This document shows positions 1-8,128 of a stretch of DNA of 64,000 nucleotides, one piece after another. The notes below the pieces were generated by a model. That model had not been told where the DNA came from. It did not search any database and saw only the letters and a program-made list of their open reading frames with translations. Each line of letters opens with the position of its first letter. Position 1 is the stretch's first letter. Source of the DNA: Xanthobacter dioxanivorans (GTDB taxonomy: Bacteria; Pseudomonadota; Alphaproteobacteria; Rhizobiales; Xanthobacteraceae); the NCBI RefSeq assembly GCF_016807805.1, contig NZ_CP063362.1, forward strand, positions 4,382,501 through 4,446,500, written 5' to 3'. A program made the position numbers and the translations under genes.

Positions 1-1
1 A

Positions 2-1603
2 GCCCGCGAGAAGGCGACGCACGAGCTGAAGAAGCTCCGGCAGATGTCGCCCATGTCGGCGGAAGCCACCGTGGTGCGCAATTATCTTGACTGGCTGCTC
101 TCCATTCCGTGGGGGGTGAAGAGCAAGGTCAAGAAGGACCTCAACTACGCGCAGGAGATCCTCGACAGCGACCACCACGGCCTGGACAAGGTCAAGGAGC
201 GCATCGTCGAGTACCTCGCCGTGCAGAGCCGCGCCAACAAGCTGACCGGCCCGATCCTGTGCCTCGTCGGCCCCCCCGGCGTCGGCAAGACCTCGCTGGG
301 CAAGTCCATCGCCAAGGCGACGGGGCGCGAGTTCGTGCGCGTGGCCCTCGGCGGCGTGCGCGACGAAGCGGAGATCCGTGGCCACCGGCGGACCTATATC
401 GGCTCCATGCCGGGCAAGGTCATCCAGTCCATGCGCAAGGCCAAGAAGTCGAACCCGCTCTTCCTCCTGGACGAGATCGACAAGATGGGCGCCGATTTCC
501 GCGGTGATCCGTCCTCGGCCCTGCTGGAGGTGCTGGACCCCGAGCAGAACCACACCTTCAACGATCACTACCTGGAGGTGGACTACGACCTGTCGAACGT
601 CATGTTCGTGACCACGGCGAACACGCTGAACATCCCGCCGGCCCTTCTGGACCGCATGGAGGTGATCCGCATCGCCGGCTACACGGAAGACGAGAAGGTG
701 GAGATCGCGCGCAAGCACCTGATCCCCAACTCGATCCAGAAGCACGGCCTGACCGCCAAGGAATGGACCATCGACAACGAGGCGCTGCTCACCCTCATCC
801 GCCGCTACACGCGGGAAGCGGGCGTGCGCAATCTCGAGCGTGAGATCTCCACCCTCGCCCGCAAGGCGGTGAAGGAGCTCATGATCGCGAAGAAGAAGTC
901 GGTGAAGGTGACGCCGAAGAACCTCGAGGAGTTCCTCGGCGTGCCCCGCTATCGCTACGGCGAGGTGGAGAGCGAGGATCAGGTGGGTGTCGTCACCGGC
1001 CTCGCCTGGACCGAGGTGGGCGGCGAATTGCTCACCATCGAGGGCCTGATGATGCCCGGCAAGGGCAAGATGACGGTCACCGGCAACCTGCGCGACGTGA
1101 TGAAGGAGAGCATCTCGGCGGCGGCGTCCTACGTCCGCTCGCGGGCGGTGGACTTCGGCATCGAGCCGCCGCTGTTCGAGCGCCGCGACATCCACGTGCA
1201 CGTTCCCGAGGGGGCGACCCCGAAGGACGGCCCGTCCGCGGGTGTCGCCATGGCTACCGCCATCGTCTCGGTGATGACGGGCATCGCGGTTCGCCGCGAC
1301 CTGGCCATGACCGGCGAGATCACCCTGCGCGGCCGCGTGCTGCCCATCGGTGGCCTCAAGGAGAAGCTGCTGGCGGCCCTGCGCGGCGGCATCAAGAAGG
1401 TGCTCATCCCCGAGGAGAACGCCAAGGATCTGGCGGACATCCCGGCCAACGTGAAGAACGCGCTGGAGATCGTTCCGGTCTCCCGCATGGACGAGGTGCT
1501 CGCCAACGCCCTCGTCCGCCCGCCGGTGCCGATCACCTGGGAAGAGCGCCCGGTGAATGCTCCGGTGGCGGGCGAAGAGACCCCGGGCGTGGTGGCGCAC
1601 TGA
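2..1603 (+). CDS. lon: Lon ATP-dependent protease, C-terminal two-thirds (5' end outside window)
   Basis: Lon is a cytoplasmic AAA+ serine protease that degrades misfolded and regulatory proteins. The open frame runs off the left edge of the window, so the N-terminal substrate-binding domain and part of the linker are missing. Visible are the Walker A motif GPPGVGKTS (about nt 269-295), the Walker B motif [10 protein letters not shown], the sensor/lid helical region, and the C-terminal peptidase domain. The peptidase has the motif [10 protein letters not shown] with the nucleophile serine codon at 1235-1237 and the dyad lysine 43 residues later at 1364-1366, the usual Lon Ser-Lys spacing. hupB follows on the same strand, a conserved lon-hupB order in proteobacteria. 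A GC-rich hairpin after the stop suggests the two are separately transcribed. Identity is not in doubt; only the 5' end is unknown. Confidence 0.98.
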   Translation, partial: AREKATHELKKLRQMSPMSAEATVVRNYLDWLLSIPWGVKSKVKKDLNYAQEILDSDHHGLDKVKERIVEYLAVQSRANKLTGPILCLVGPPGVGKTSLGKSIAKATGREFVRVALGGVRDEAEIRGHRRTYIGSMPGKVIQSMRKAKKSNPLFLLDEIDKMGADFRGDPSSALLEVLDPEQNHTFNDHYLEVDYDLSNVMFVTTANTLNIPPALLDRMEVIRIAGYTEDEKVEIARKHLIPNSIQKHGLTAKEWTIDNEALLTLIRRYTREAGVRNLEREISTLARKAVKELMIAKKKSVKVTPKNLEEFLGVPRYRYGEVESEDQVGVVTGLAWTEVGGELLTIEGLMMPGKGKMTVTGNLRDVMKESISAAASYVRSRAVDFGIEPPLFERRDIHVHVPEGATPKDGPSAGVAMATAIVSVMTGIAVRRDLAMTGEITLRGRVLPIGGLKEKLLAALRGGIKKVLIPEENAKDLADIPANVKNALEIVPVSRMDEVLANALVRPPVPITWEERPVNAPVAGEETPGVVAH

Positions 1604-1926
1604 GCCTGAAGGGCCGGGTTGCCTGCAACCCGGCCCGGTTCAAGGATTTTCCTCGAACATTTGGAGGGCGTGTTGCCGTTTCTCCCCGCTTGGCGGGGGG
1701 AGCGGTGCACGCCCTTCGTCTTTTCAATGGCTTAGCGGGCGAAGCGAGGCCTTGGGGAGCCGCGCGGCAGGCGGTTCCCTTCGCAGGCGCACAGCGAGAA
1801 ATCGTGCATTGGCGCGGGTTTGAGGCGGATCACGCTTGCAAAAGCCATATTTTCCGTGATGCTCGCGCCGTTCGTCGGGGCTTGTCCCTGCACGATTCGC
1901 GTTCTGACAACGGAAGGAAAGGTCAG
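1604..1926. other. lon-hupB intergenic region
   Basis: About 320 bp between lon and hupB. Besides the hairpin at 1611-1636 I see no conserved gene. The hupB promoter must lie here, but no clean -35/-10 pair stands out. Open frames crossing this region have no recognisable product. Confidence 0.5.
1611..1645 (+). terminator. Hairpin terminator candidate after lon
   Basis: A perfect 10-bp stem (GGGCCGGGTT at 1611-1620 with AACCCGGCCC at 1627-1636) begins 7 nt after the lon stop and is followed by GGTTCAAGGATTTT. The T tract is weak and interrupted, so termination efficiency is uncertain. Confidence 0.55.
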
Positions 1927-2205
1927 ATGACCACCAAGAACGAACTGATCGCCGCGGTGGCCGAAGAGGCGAAGCTGACGAAGACGGCTGCAGCCGCGGC
2001 CGTCGACGCCACCTTTGACATCATCGCCAAGGCGCTCAAAGAGGGCGAGGAAGTCAAGCTGATCGGCTTCGGCAGCTTCTCCGTGGTGACGCGCGCTGCC
2101 CGTGAAGGCCGCAACCCGCGCACCGGCAAGCCGGTGAAGATCAAGGCCTCCAAGGCTCCCAAGTTCACCCCCGGCAAGGGTCTGAAGGAAGCCGTCAACG
2201 GCTGA
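1927..2205 (+). CDS. hupB: HU family DNA-binding protein
   Basis: 92-residue histone-like protein that binds and bends DNA as a dimer in the nucleoid. The length is that of the HU/IHF family. The family signature GFGSFSVVTRAAREGRNP is present, followed by the beta-arm motif RTGKPVKIKASKAPKFTPGKGLKEAVN. The ATG at 1927 is chosen because it gives the normal HU N-terminus (MTTKNELIAAVAEEA) and follows a purine-rich ribosome binding site (AAGGAAAGG, 1913-1921). A longer in-frame extension to 1690 is GC-rich non-coding sequence. It sits downstream of lon, as in most proteobacteria, and is not IHF: a second HU/IHF-fold gene, ihfA, lies at 51936. Confidence 0.96.
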   Translation: MTTKNELIAAVAEEAKLTKTAAAAAVDATFDIIAKALKEGEEVKLIGFGSFSVVTRAAREGRNPRTGKPVKIKASKAPKFTPGKGLKEAVNG

Positions 2206-2588
2206 TCGACCTTCAGGTCGCTTCGCGGACGCTCACGCCCTGCGCTCAGCCGCGGGCGGAGCGTCCCGGAGCAAAGGAGTGAAGCCGGTCCCGGTGAGCA
2301 TCGGGACGGCGCCTGGAGCTCACGCCGCGGCCAGCATGGCGGGGGTGTCACCGGCGCATCAAGGCTGCAGGGGCGCTTCACAGCCTCGCCCCGCTTCCAC
2401 TTTCAAATCGCGACTTGCGGTTCCCTGAGACGCGGCGGCGGTTGCTGTTGCGTCCTTTCGTCCACGGCTGGATTCCGGGGGCGCGCGCTCATCCCCGGAC
2501 GAATTCCGACGATGCGCCGCAGTCCGGCGCCGGGGCACCCTTGCGGTGGGCGGCGGCGGAGACTATAGCGCCTGCGCACCAGCGGCGC
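2206..2588. other. hupB to tRNA-Val intergenic region
   Basis: About 380 bp. An imperfect inverted repeat (GGACGCTC at 2227-2234, GAGCGTCC at 2259-2266) may end the hupB transcript. The 3' end carries the tRNA-Val promoter. Nothing else recognised. Confidence 0.45.
2541..2569 (+). promoter_or_regulatory. Candidate sigma-70 promoter for tRNA-Val
   Basis: TTGCGG (2541-2546), 17-bp spacer, TATAGC (2564-2569). The tRNA begins 20 nt downstream of the -10 element, a sensible distance for a short 5' leader. Confidence 0.6.
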
Positions 2589-2664
2589 GGGCGGTTAGCT
2601 CAGTTGGTAGAGCATCTCGTTTACACCGAGAGGGTCGGCGGTTCGAGCCCGTCACCGCCCACCA
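2589..2664 (+). tRNA. tRNA-Val (anticodon UAC)
   Basis: 76 nt including encoded CCA. The acceptor stem GGGCGGT (2589-2595) pairs with ACCGCCC (2654-2660). D-arm GCTCAGTTGGTAGAGC, anticodon stem TCTCG/CGAGA enclosing loop TTTACAC (anticodon TAC, valine), and a T-arm with GGTTCGAGCC are all intact. The discriminator is A followed by CCA. Confidence 0.97.
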
Positions 2665-3133
2665 CGACCATCCATCTTCTTCTCGTCCTGATCCGGGCCA
2701 TCCGCTTCCCCCGTCATCCGGGCGGCGGTTGCGCACGCTCGCCGGTGCCGGCCCCGGCTGCGAGCCATCGGCGCGCCGGACCGGCGGAGCGGGGCCGGCG
2801 GACCTGGCCGGGGCTGGCATGACACGACACTGCCACGACATGGGTCGGACACCAGGCGACGCGGGCGGTGTCGGGCCGGTGTCGGGTGTCGCCGCGATTC
2901 CCGGGGCGCCCGCCATGTCCAAGCTGAAAGCCCGGCCGGCGGCGCAGGTCATGAATGCGGTTTCCGGGGCCGCGGGCGTCCGCCCGGCCGTCCGCGAAAT
3001 GTGTGCCGGCAAGGCTTTGGCCGCATCTGTGGACAAATCCCCCCGAAATCGGATCCGTCTTGCTTGACTTGGGCCAAGGGCTGCCGTACCACGCCGCTCT
3101 CCTCGGCGACACGGTTCGGTCCGGCGCCGGTTC
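2665..3133. other. Spacer between the two tRNA genes
   Basis: About 470 bp without a recognisable gene. Long GC-rich frames on both strands read through the tRNAs and resemble no protein family. The tRNA-Asp promoter lies near the 3' end. Confidence 0.5.
3064..3092 (+). promoter_or_regulatory. Candidate promoter for tRNA-Asp
   Basis: TTGACT (3064-3069), 17-bp spacer, TACCAC (3087-3092). The -35 is near consensus, the -10 is weak. The tRNA starts about 40 nt downstream. Confidence 0.45.
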
Positions 3134-3210
<77 letters not shown>

Positions 3211-3462
3211 TTCATGGTGCTGAAATCCCTCATCATTTCGTTGGCGGCCCTCGCGTTGCGCGATCGCTGGCTCCGTCCGCAAGGCGCAGCGCCCGCACCC
3301 CGTGATGCAGGTCGAGCGCGTGCTCGCCGATGCGCGTTTCGTTCGTCCGGGCTCCTGCGAAACCGCGATTGGGCGGCAATCGCATGCTTGCGGCCGCTTC
3401 ACCCTTGCCAAGCTCGCGTGGCCTGGAGGAATGTGCGTCGGCCATCAAGGATCGCGATCGCG

Positions 3463-4308
3463 ATGCCGCCCTATGTGTCTTCCCTGCCCATGCCCCTTCC
3501 TGCCCTCCGCCTCGTTCCGCTTGTCTGCGCAGCCCTGATGCTTGCCGCGCCCCATGGCGCAGCTGCCTGTCCCGATGACGAGCGGCCCTCGCCCTCGCTG
3601 GTGATGGAGCAGGGAGCCCGGGCGCTGCGCGGCGGCGAGCCCCTGCGCATCCTCGCCATCGGCTCGTCCACCACGGCCGGGGTCGGGGCATCGAGCGCGC
3701 AGACCAACTTTCCGAGCCTGATCGCACGCCGTCTCACGGAGGAGTGGGGCGAGGGCAAGGTGGAGGTGACCAATGCCGGCGTGTCCGGCGAGAGCGCGCC
3801 GTCCACCGTGGGCCGGCTGGAGGCTTTTCTCTCGCACCCGCCGGTCCCGCATCTGGTGATCTGGCAGGTCGGCACCAACGACGTGATCTTCGGCGGAGAT
3901 CCCGCCCGCCTGGCCCAACTGGTGGCGCGGGGGCTGGATGCCATCGCGGCGTCGGGATCGGCGGCGCTGGTGATCGACCAGCAGTTTTTTCCGGCGATCT
4001 CCGACCTCGCCCGATACGAGGCCTTCGTGGCAGCCGTGGACTCGGCCACGTCGGCCCGCGGCGTGCCGCTCCTGCGCCGCTACCGGATGATGAAGCAATG
4101 GGCGGCGCAGGATCCAACGGGCTTTCGCGCCGCGCTCTCCTGGGACCGTTTCCATCTCAGCGATGCCGGCTATGCCTGCCTCGCCGACCTCATCACGCCC
4201 GCCATCCTCGCCGGCGTGCTGGTGAAGGAAAAGCCGGCTCCGGCGCCGACGGCGAAGCCGGGCAGCGCCCGGCCGAAGGATCAGGAGGCGATCCCGGCCG
4301 GACGCTGA
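3463..4308 (+). CDS. Exported SGNH/GDSL-type hydrolase
   Basis: Predicted 281-residue secreted esterase/lipase-like enzyme. The start ATG at 3463 is chosen because it directly precedes a signal peptide (MPPYVSSLPMPLPALRLV then a hydrophobic stretch ending AAPHGAAA). An upstream in-frame extension to 3214 overlaps the region just after tRNA-Asp and looks non-coding. The mature protein carries SGNH block I (ILAIGSSTTAGVGAS, with the nucleophile Ser in a GSS variant of GDS), a block II-like GVSGES, block III GTND with the oxyanion Asn, and block V SWDRFHLSDAGY with the catalytic Asp and His. The short C-terminal tail is Pro/Lys-rich. Substrate cannot be told from sequence; cell-envelope acyl or acetyl groups are plausible. 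It stands alone and ends close to the convergent hydrolase at 4313. Confidence 0.85.
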   Translation: MPPYVSSLPMPLPALRLVPLVCAALMLAAPHGAAACPDDERPSPSLVMEQGARALRGGEPLRILAIGSSTTAGVGASSAQTNFPSLIARRLTEEWGEGKVEVTNAGVSGESAPSTVGRLEAFLSHPPVPHLVIWQVGTNDVIFGGDPARLAQLVARGLDAIAASGSAALVIDQQFFPAISDLARYEAFVAAVDSATSARGVPLLRRYRMMKQWAAQDPTGFRAALSWDRFHLSDAGYACLADLITPAILAGVLVKEKPAPAPTAKPGSARPKDQEAIPAGR

Positions 4309-4312
4309 GCCG

Positions 4313-4978
4313 TCAGGCTGCGGCCGGGCCGTGAAGGTCCAGCCACTGGCGGGCGGCGGACATGTCGGCGGGGGTCAGCCCGTGGCCGGCGGGAAGCACG
4401 CGGTGCTCCACCCGTGCGCCCCGCGCGGCGAGCTGATCGGCGAGCCGCGCCGCATTCTCGCGCGGCACGATGGGGTCCATGGCCCCGGACAGCATCAGCA
4501 CCGGCGTACCGGGCAGGACCGTCTCCGGCGGCGAGGCGAGGGGCACCATCGACCGCAGCAGCACGGCGCCGGCCAGGATTTCCGGCCGCAGCATGAGCAC
4601 GGCGGCGGCGATGTTGGCGCCGTTGGAGAAGCCCACGGCCACCGGCGCGGGCAGGCCATAGGCGGCACGGGCTTCGGCGACGAAGTCGGCGAGCTCGTGG
4701 GCGCGGCGCACCACATCCTGCTCGTCGAAGACGCCTTCGGCCAGGCGGCGGAAGAAGCGCGGCATTCCCGCCTCGCTCACCCGGCCGCGGGGCGACAGCA
4801 ACGCGGCGCCGGGCGCCAACATGCGGCCGAGGGGGAGCAGGTCGTTCTCGTCGCCGCCGGTGCCGTGCAGCAGCAGCAGCGGCGGCAGGCCGGTGGCCGA
4901 TGCGGGAACGAAGCGGTGCGTGAAGGCGAGGGCAGGGGCGCCGGTATCGATAGGGGCGGCGATTCGGGACATGGGCAT
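4313..4978 (-). CDS. Alpha/beta hydrolase, phospholipase/carboxylesterase family (MhqD-like)
   Basis: 221-residue serine hydrolase. The N-terminus has the oxyanion segment LLLLHGTGGDENDLL, the nucleophile elbow is GFSNGAN, the acid is in SGAMDPIVP and the histidine in LPAGHGLTP, in the order and spacing of the YpfH/MhqD carboxylesterase group. The ATG at 4978 gives MPMSRIAAP; the longer frame upstream runs back into the neighbouring gene. It lies about 75 bp downstream of the VOC-type dioxygenase on the same strand. In Bacillus subtilis the homologous pair MhqD and MhqO belongs to the hydroquinone/quinone detoxification regulon (established knowledge). A role with the dioxygenase in quinone or catechol breakdown is inferred. 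Confidence 0.85.
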   Translation of the reverse strand: MPMSRIAAPIDTGAPALAFTHRFVPASATGLPPLLLLHGTGGDENDLLPLGRMLAPGAALLSPRGRVSEAGMPRFFRRLAEGVFDEQDVVRRAHELADFVAEARAAYGLPAPVAVGFSNGANIAAAVLMLRPEILAGAVLLRSMVPLASPPETVLPGTPVLMLSGAMDPIVPRENAARLADQLAARGARVEHRVLPAGHGLTPADMSAARQWLDLHGPAAA

Positions 4979-5055
4979 GGCTGTCTCCTCGATCCGGCCA
5001 CGGGCCGGCAATCGGGAATGGCCCGGCCGCACGGTGTGGCCGGGCTGGGATTCGG

Positions 5056-5988
5056 TCAGGCGACGGCGGGCAGAACCGCCTCGATCTCGGCGCGATGCGC
5101 CTCGTATTGCGCCGGCAGCTTGAGGGCCGCGCCGAGGCTTTCGGGCGCCTCGTCCACGGCGAAGCCGGGATCGTCGGTGGCGATCTCGAACAGGACGCCG
5201 CCGGGCTCGCGGAAATAGACCGAGCGGAAGTAGGTGCGGTCCCGCTGGCCGGTGACGTGGAGGCCATGCTGCGTCGCCACCCGTTCGGCCATGGCGGCCT
5301 GCGTGGCGTCGTCCGCCGCCCGGAAGGCGATGTGGTGCACGCTGCCGCGTCCCTGCCGCCCGGAGAGGAAGTCTCCGGCCTCGCGGATGTCCACAATGCC
5401 GCCGATGGCGTCCCCCGGAGCCGCGTAGCGGATGCGGGTGCCCTCGCGGCCGACCTCGGCAAAGCCGAAGACGTCGGTGAGGAGCGCCGCGGTGGCCCCC
5501 GCCTCCTTCAGCAGCAGGGTGACGGAATGCAGGCCGCGGATGGCGTGCTCCGCAGGCACCTCGCCGCCGTCCCAGGCGGCCTCGGCCTCGATGCCCGGAA
5601 CGCCGACAAGGGCGAGGCGCATGCCGTCCGGATCCTTGAAGCCGATGACGGTGGCGCCGAAGCGCTTCTCCGGCAGGTCGGGGGCGAGGCCGAGGGAGAG
5701 GAGCCGCGTGCTCCAGAAGCCGACGGAGGCCTCCGGAATGCGGAACGCGGTCTCCTGCGCCTCGCCCACCCCGGCGCGGCCCTGCCCGGCATGCTCCCAC
5801 GGGAAGAAGGTGAGGATGCTGCCGGGCTGACCGGCGGCATCACCGAAATAAAAGTGATAGGTGCCCGGATCGTCGAAATTCACCGTCTTCTTCACCAGCC
5901 GCAGCCCGAGAGCGCGGGTGTAGAAGTCGAGATTGCGCGCGGCCGGGCCGGCGATGGCGGTGACGTGGTGAAGGCCGTTGCTGTGCAT
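5056..5988 (-). CDS. Ring-cleaving dioxygenase, VOC/glyoxalase fold (MhqO-like)
   Basis: 310 residues made of two vicinal-oxygen-chelate repeats. Repeat one begins LHHVTAIAGPAARNLDFYT; repeat two contains LHSVTLLL and VHHIAFRA. The metal ligands are expected to be His in HHVTAI, His in VHHIAF and Glu in GGVLFEIATDDPGF. This domain layout and length match MhqO/LinE-type hydroquinone-ring-cleaving enzymes. The ATG at 5988 starts MHSNGLHHVTA with no plausible earlier start. It is the first gene of a two-gene unit with the alpha/beta hydrolase. Upstream lies an inverted repeat (6039-6078) that could be an operator. Ring cleavage of hydroquinones is family knowledge; the actual substrate is not shown. 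Confidence 0.88.
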   Translation of the reverse strand: MHSNGLHHVTAIAGPAARNLDFYTRALGLRLVKKTVNFDDPGTYHFYFGDAAGQPGSILTFFPWEHAGQGRAGVGEAQETAFRIPEASVGFWSTRLLSLGLAPDLPEKRFGATVIGFKDPDGMRLALVGVPGIEAEAAWDGGEVPAEHAIRGLHSVTLLLKEAGATAALLTDVFGFAEVGREGTRIRYAAPGDAIGGIVDIREAGDFLSGRQGRGSVHHIAFRAADDATQAAMAERVATQHGLHVTGQRDRTYFRSVYFREPGGVLFEIATDDPGFAVDEAPESLGAALKLPAQYEAHRAEIEAVLPAVA

Positions 5989-6038
5989 GGCGCTGATCTC
6001 CTGGCCAGATCGTCGTGATCCGGCGTTGGAGCTAATCT

Positions 6039-6078
6039 ACGCAATGAAATTAGAATTTAAATGCCGCTCTCATTGCGT
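6039..6078. promoter_or_regulatory. Inverted repeat upstream of the dioxygenase gene
   Basis: Perfect 9-bp arms ACGCAATGA (6039-6047) and TCATTGCGT (6070-6078) separated by 22 bp of AT-rich sequence that contrasts with the GC-rich surroundings. It lies 51-90 bp upstream of the start at 5988, where an operator would be expected. A MarR- or LysR-type binding site is possible; no regulator gene is adjacent. Confidence 0.4.
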
Positions 6079-6230
6079 TTATGCAAGCGACGTCTGCGTT
6101 CGTCGATCGTCGGTGATCGGCCCAGGCGGGGCGGTGCAGCGGACGTTGGTCGCATCTGGCGGGCGTGTTAGGAACCAAGGGCCCCCCGGTGGCAGATCCT
6201 CTTCCCGCTGGGCGGGCTGGGGAGGTCTCA

Positions 6231-6478
6231 ATGACAAAATTCGCACGGAACGCGGCCCGCCTTGCCACGCTCGGCGTCCTTGCCGGCTTCGGCCTGCTTG
6301 CCACCGGCGGCGCTGGCCATGCGGTGGTCTACTGCAAGACCGTGGGCTATCCGAAGGGGTGCGTGGCGCGCGCGGGGCCGTGGTCGTGCGGCCGGCTCCG
6401 CGCGCCGTCGTGGTTTCGCCGCGTCGTGTCGTCTACTGCACCCGCGTCGGCTATCCCGTCGGCTGCGTGGTGCGTTGA
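6231..6478 (+). pseudogene. Small exported Cys-motif protein, broken by a -1 frameshift
   Basis: The frame starting at ATG 6231 encodes a signal peptide (MTKFARNAARLATLGVLAGF, then GLLATGGAGHA) and the motif VVYCKTVGYPKGCVAR. The next frame then gives AVVVRPAPRAVVVSPRR followed by VVYCTRVGYPVGCVVR and a stop at 6476-6478. Two copies of a C-x(3)-GYP-x-GC motif in adjacent frames show that one gene was intended. The shift falls at the GGGG run 6374-6377; restoring one G joins the two halves into a protein of about 82 residues. Without it the frame continues to 6506 with an unrelated tail. Small repeat proteins of this sort occur in Bradyrhizobium relatives with no known function. Sequencing error and true decay are both possible. 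GGAGG at 6221-6225 is a good ribosome binding site. Confidence 0.6.
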
Positions 6479-6510
6479 CCGCACATTTGCACGGAATTGC
6501 GCGTGACGTC

Positions 6511-6539
6511 GGTGCAGGCGGTTGCCCGTCGCCTGCACC
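6511..6539 (+). terminator. GC-rich stem-loop after the small exported gene
   Basis: Perfect 10-bp stem GGTGCAGGCG (6511-6520) / CGCCTGCACC (6530-6539) with a 9-nt loop. There is no T tract, so it may be a structural or attenuating hairpin rather than an intrinsic terminator. Confidence 0.35.
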
Positions 6540-6723
6540 GGGCCGTCGGTACTATGGTCACGCACGCGGTGCGTGTGTGTGGCATAAATGCACTTGCCTT
6601 TAGGAAACGTTGAGCATTTTCCATCTTTGTCGGGGTCCGCGAATCCCTTTTCCGATGGCGAGGTGTTAATGAGCGCTTAAGGCAAGGGGCGGGGCCTTGC
6701 CAGCAATCGCCGGAAGATCGGGC

Positions 6724-8115
6724 ATGCTGGTGAAGCAAAACATTCATTTTGTTGCGGAATCCAATGCGCGGCCAAGGCCGCGCAAGGGCGCGCGGGCGGT
6801 TGCGTTCGCGGCGCTGCTGGCGGGGTGCGCCTCGTCGGCGGCCTTTGCCCAGCAGAAGACCGCGGCGGCCGACGCGGATCTGGAATTCAACACCCTTTTC
6901 CATCAGTCGATGCAGCGGCCGGCGGACGTGGAGCTTGCGTTCCGGCTGGCGCGCCGGGCGGTCGAGGTGGGGGATTACGAAGCCGCCATCGGCGTCTACG
7001 AGCGCATCCTCTTCTACAATCCGCGGCTGGTGCGGGTGAAGCTGGAGCTGGGGCGGCTCTATTACCGCCTTGGCGCCTATGAATCCGCCCGCTCCTATTT
7101 CCAGCCCATCGCCCAGTCGACGGAGCTGAGCGCGTCCGAACTGGACAATGTCGCGGCGTATCTGGTGGAGATCGACCGCCGGCTGCAAACCAGCCAGTGG
7201 AGCTTTTACGGCCAAGCGGGCGTGCGGTATCAGTCAAACGCCAATTACGGGCCGTCCAGCACCCTCATCCTCGGCGGCAGCGTGCCGGCGCTGCTGCCGC
7301 CGAGCTATGCCGCGCAGGCGGACGGCAACGCCTTCGCCCTGGCCACCATCCGCCACGTCTACGATTTCGGGAACCAGCGCGGCGACGTCTGGGAAAGCAA
7401 CCTCAACCTCTATTATTCGCAGCAGTTCCAGCTCGATCAGCTCAACCTGGGCTTCGCCGAGTTCAATACCGGCCCGCGCTTCGCGCTGCTGCCGGACGAG
7501 CTGCCGGGCTCATCCGTCCGCGCCTACGTGATCGCCGGCGGCATCGCGCTGGGCGGCGCGGGCTATCTCGGCACCTATGGCGCGGGCGTCTCGCTCTATG
7601 CGCCGTTCAGCCTCTGGTTCGGCCTGGAGCCGTTCCTCGAAGTGCGCCAGCGCGACTACCAGAACACGGCGGACTATCCCACCGCCGGCTTCCAGAGTGG
7701 CAGCATGTGGACGCTCGGCGCCAACATGTTCGGCCGCATCAGCGACACCGTCGGCTGGCGCGCCCGCTTTTCCTACAATGACGCGAGCGGCGATCTGCCC
7801 TGGTTCTCCTACAACAACTTCTCGGTGGATGTGGCTGTCCCCATCGAGTTCCAGGGGCTCTGGGGCGTCCGCCGCTGGATCGCCATCCCGAGCGTCGGCT
7901 ATTCGCGCTACAGCTACGATGCGCCGAACCCCTTCATCACAAACTTGGTCACGCAGGTGGACAACCAGTATCGGGTCGGCCTCGCCCTCGACGTGCCGAT
8001 CCACGAGCAATGGGGCCTGCTGACGCAGATCCAGTACAGCTGGTCGGAATCGAGCTTGCCGAACTACGCGTTCGACAATTTCAGCATTTCCGTCGGCCCG
8101 AACGTGCGGTTCTGA
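6724..8115 (+). CDS. Outer-membrane beta-barrel protein with N-terminal TPR region
   Basis: About 463 residues. After a basic N-terminus comes a signal segment (GARAVAFAALLAGCASSAAFAQQ; the LLAGC could act as a lipobox or the AFA-QQ as a signal peptidase I site). Residues ~45-150 contain TPR-like helices (AFRLARRAVEVGDYEAAIGVYERIL, VKLELGRLYYRLGAYESARSYF). The rest is rich in alternating aromatic strands such as WSFYGQAGVRYQSNANY and ends in Phe (SVGPNVRF), the usual C-terminal signature of outer-membrane barrels. This TPR-plus-barrel layout recalls surface lipoprotein assembly modifier (Slam-like) proteins, but I do not claim that function. The start at ATG 6724 has GGAAGA six bases upstream; a TTG at 6697 is the alternative. 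The FecR-domain gene follows 13 bp later, indicating an operon. Confidence 0.75.
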   Translation: MLVKQNIHFVAESNARPRPRKGARAVAFAALLAGCASSAAFAQQKTAAADADLEFNTLFHQSMQRPADVELAFRLARRAVEVGDYEAAIGVYERILFYNPRLVRVKLELGRLYYRLGAYESARSYFQPIAQSTELSASELDNVAAYLVEIDRRLQTSQWSFYGQAGVRYQSNANYGPSSTLILGGSVPALLPPSYAAQADGNAFALATIRHVYDFGNQRGDVWESNLNLYYSQQFQLDQLNLGFAEFNTGPRFALLPDELPGSSVRAYVIAGGIALGGAGYLGTYGAGVSLYAPFSLWFGLEPFLEVRQRDYQNTADYPTAGFQSGSMWTLGANMFGRISDTVGWRARFSYNDASGDLPWFSYNNFSVDVAVPIEFQGLWGVRRWIAIPSVGYSRYSYDAPNPFITNLVTQVDNQYRVGLALDVPIHEQWGLLTQIQYSWSESSLPNYAFDNFSISVGPNVRF

Positions 8116-8128
8116 GGAGGGACGCGCC

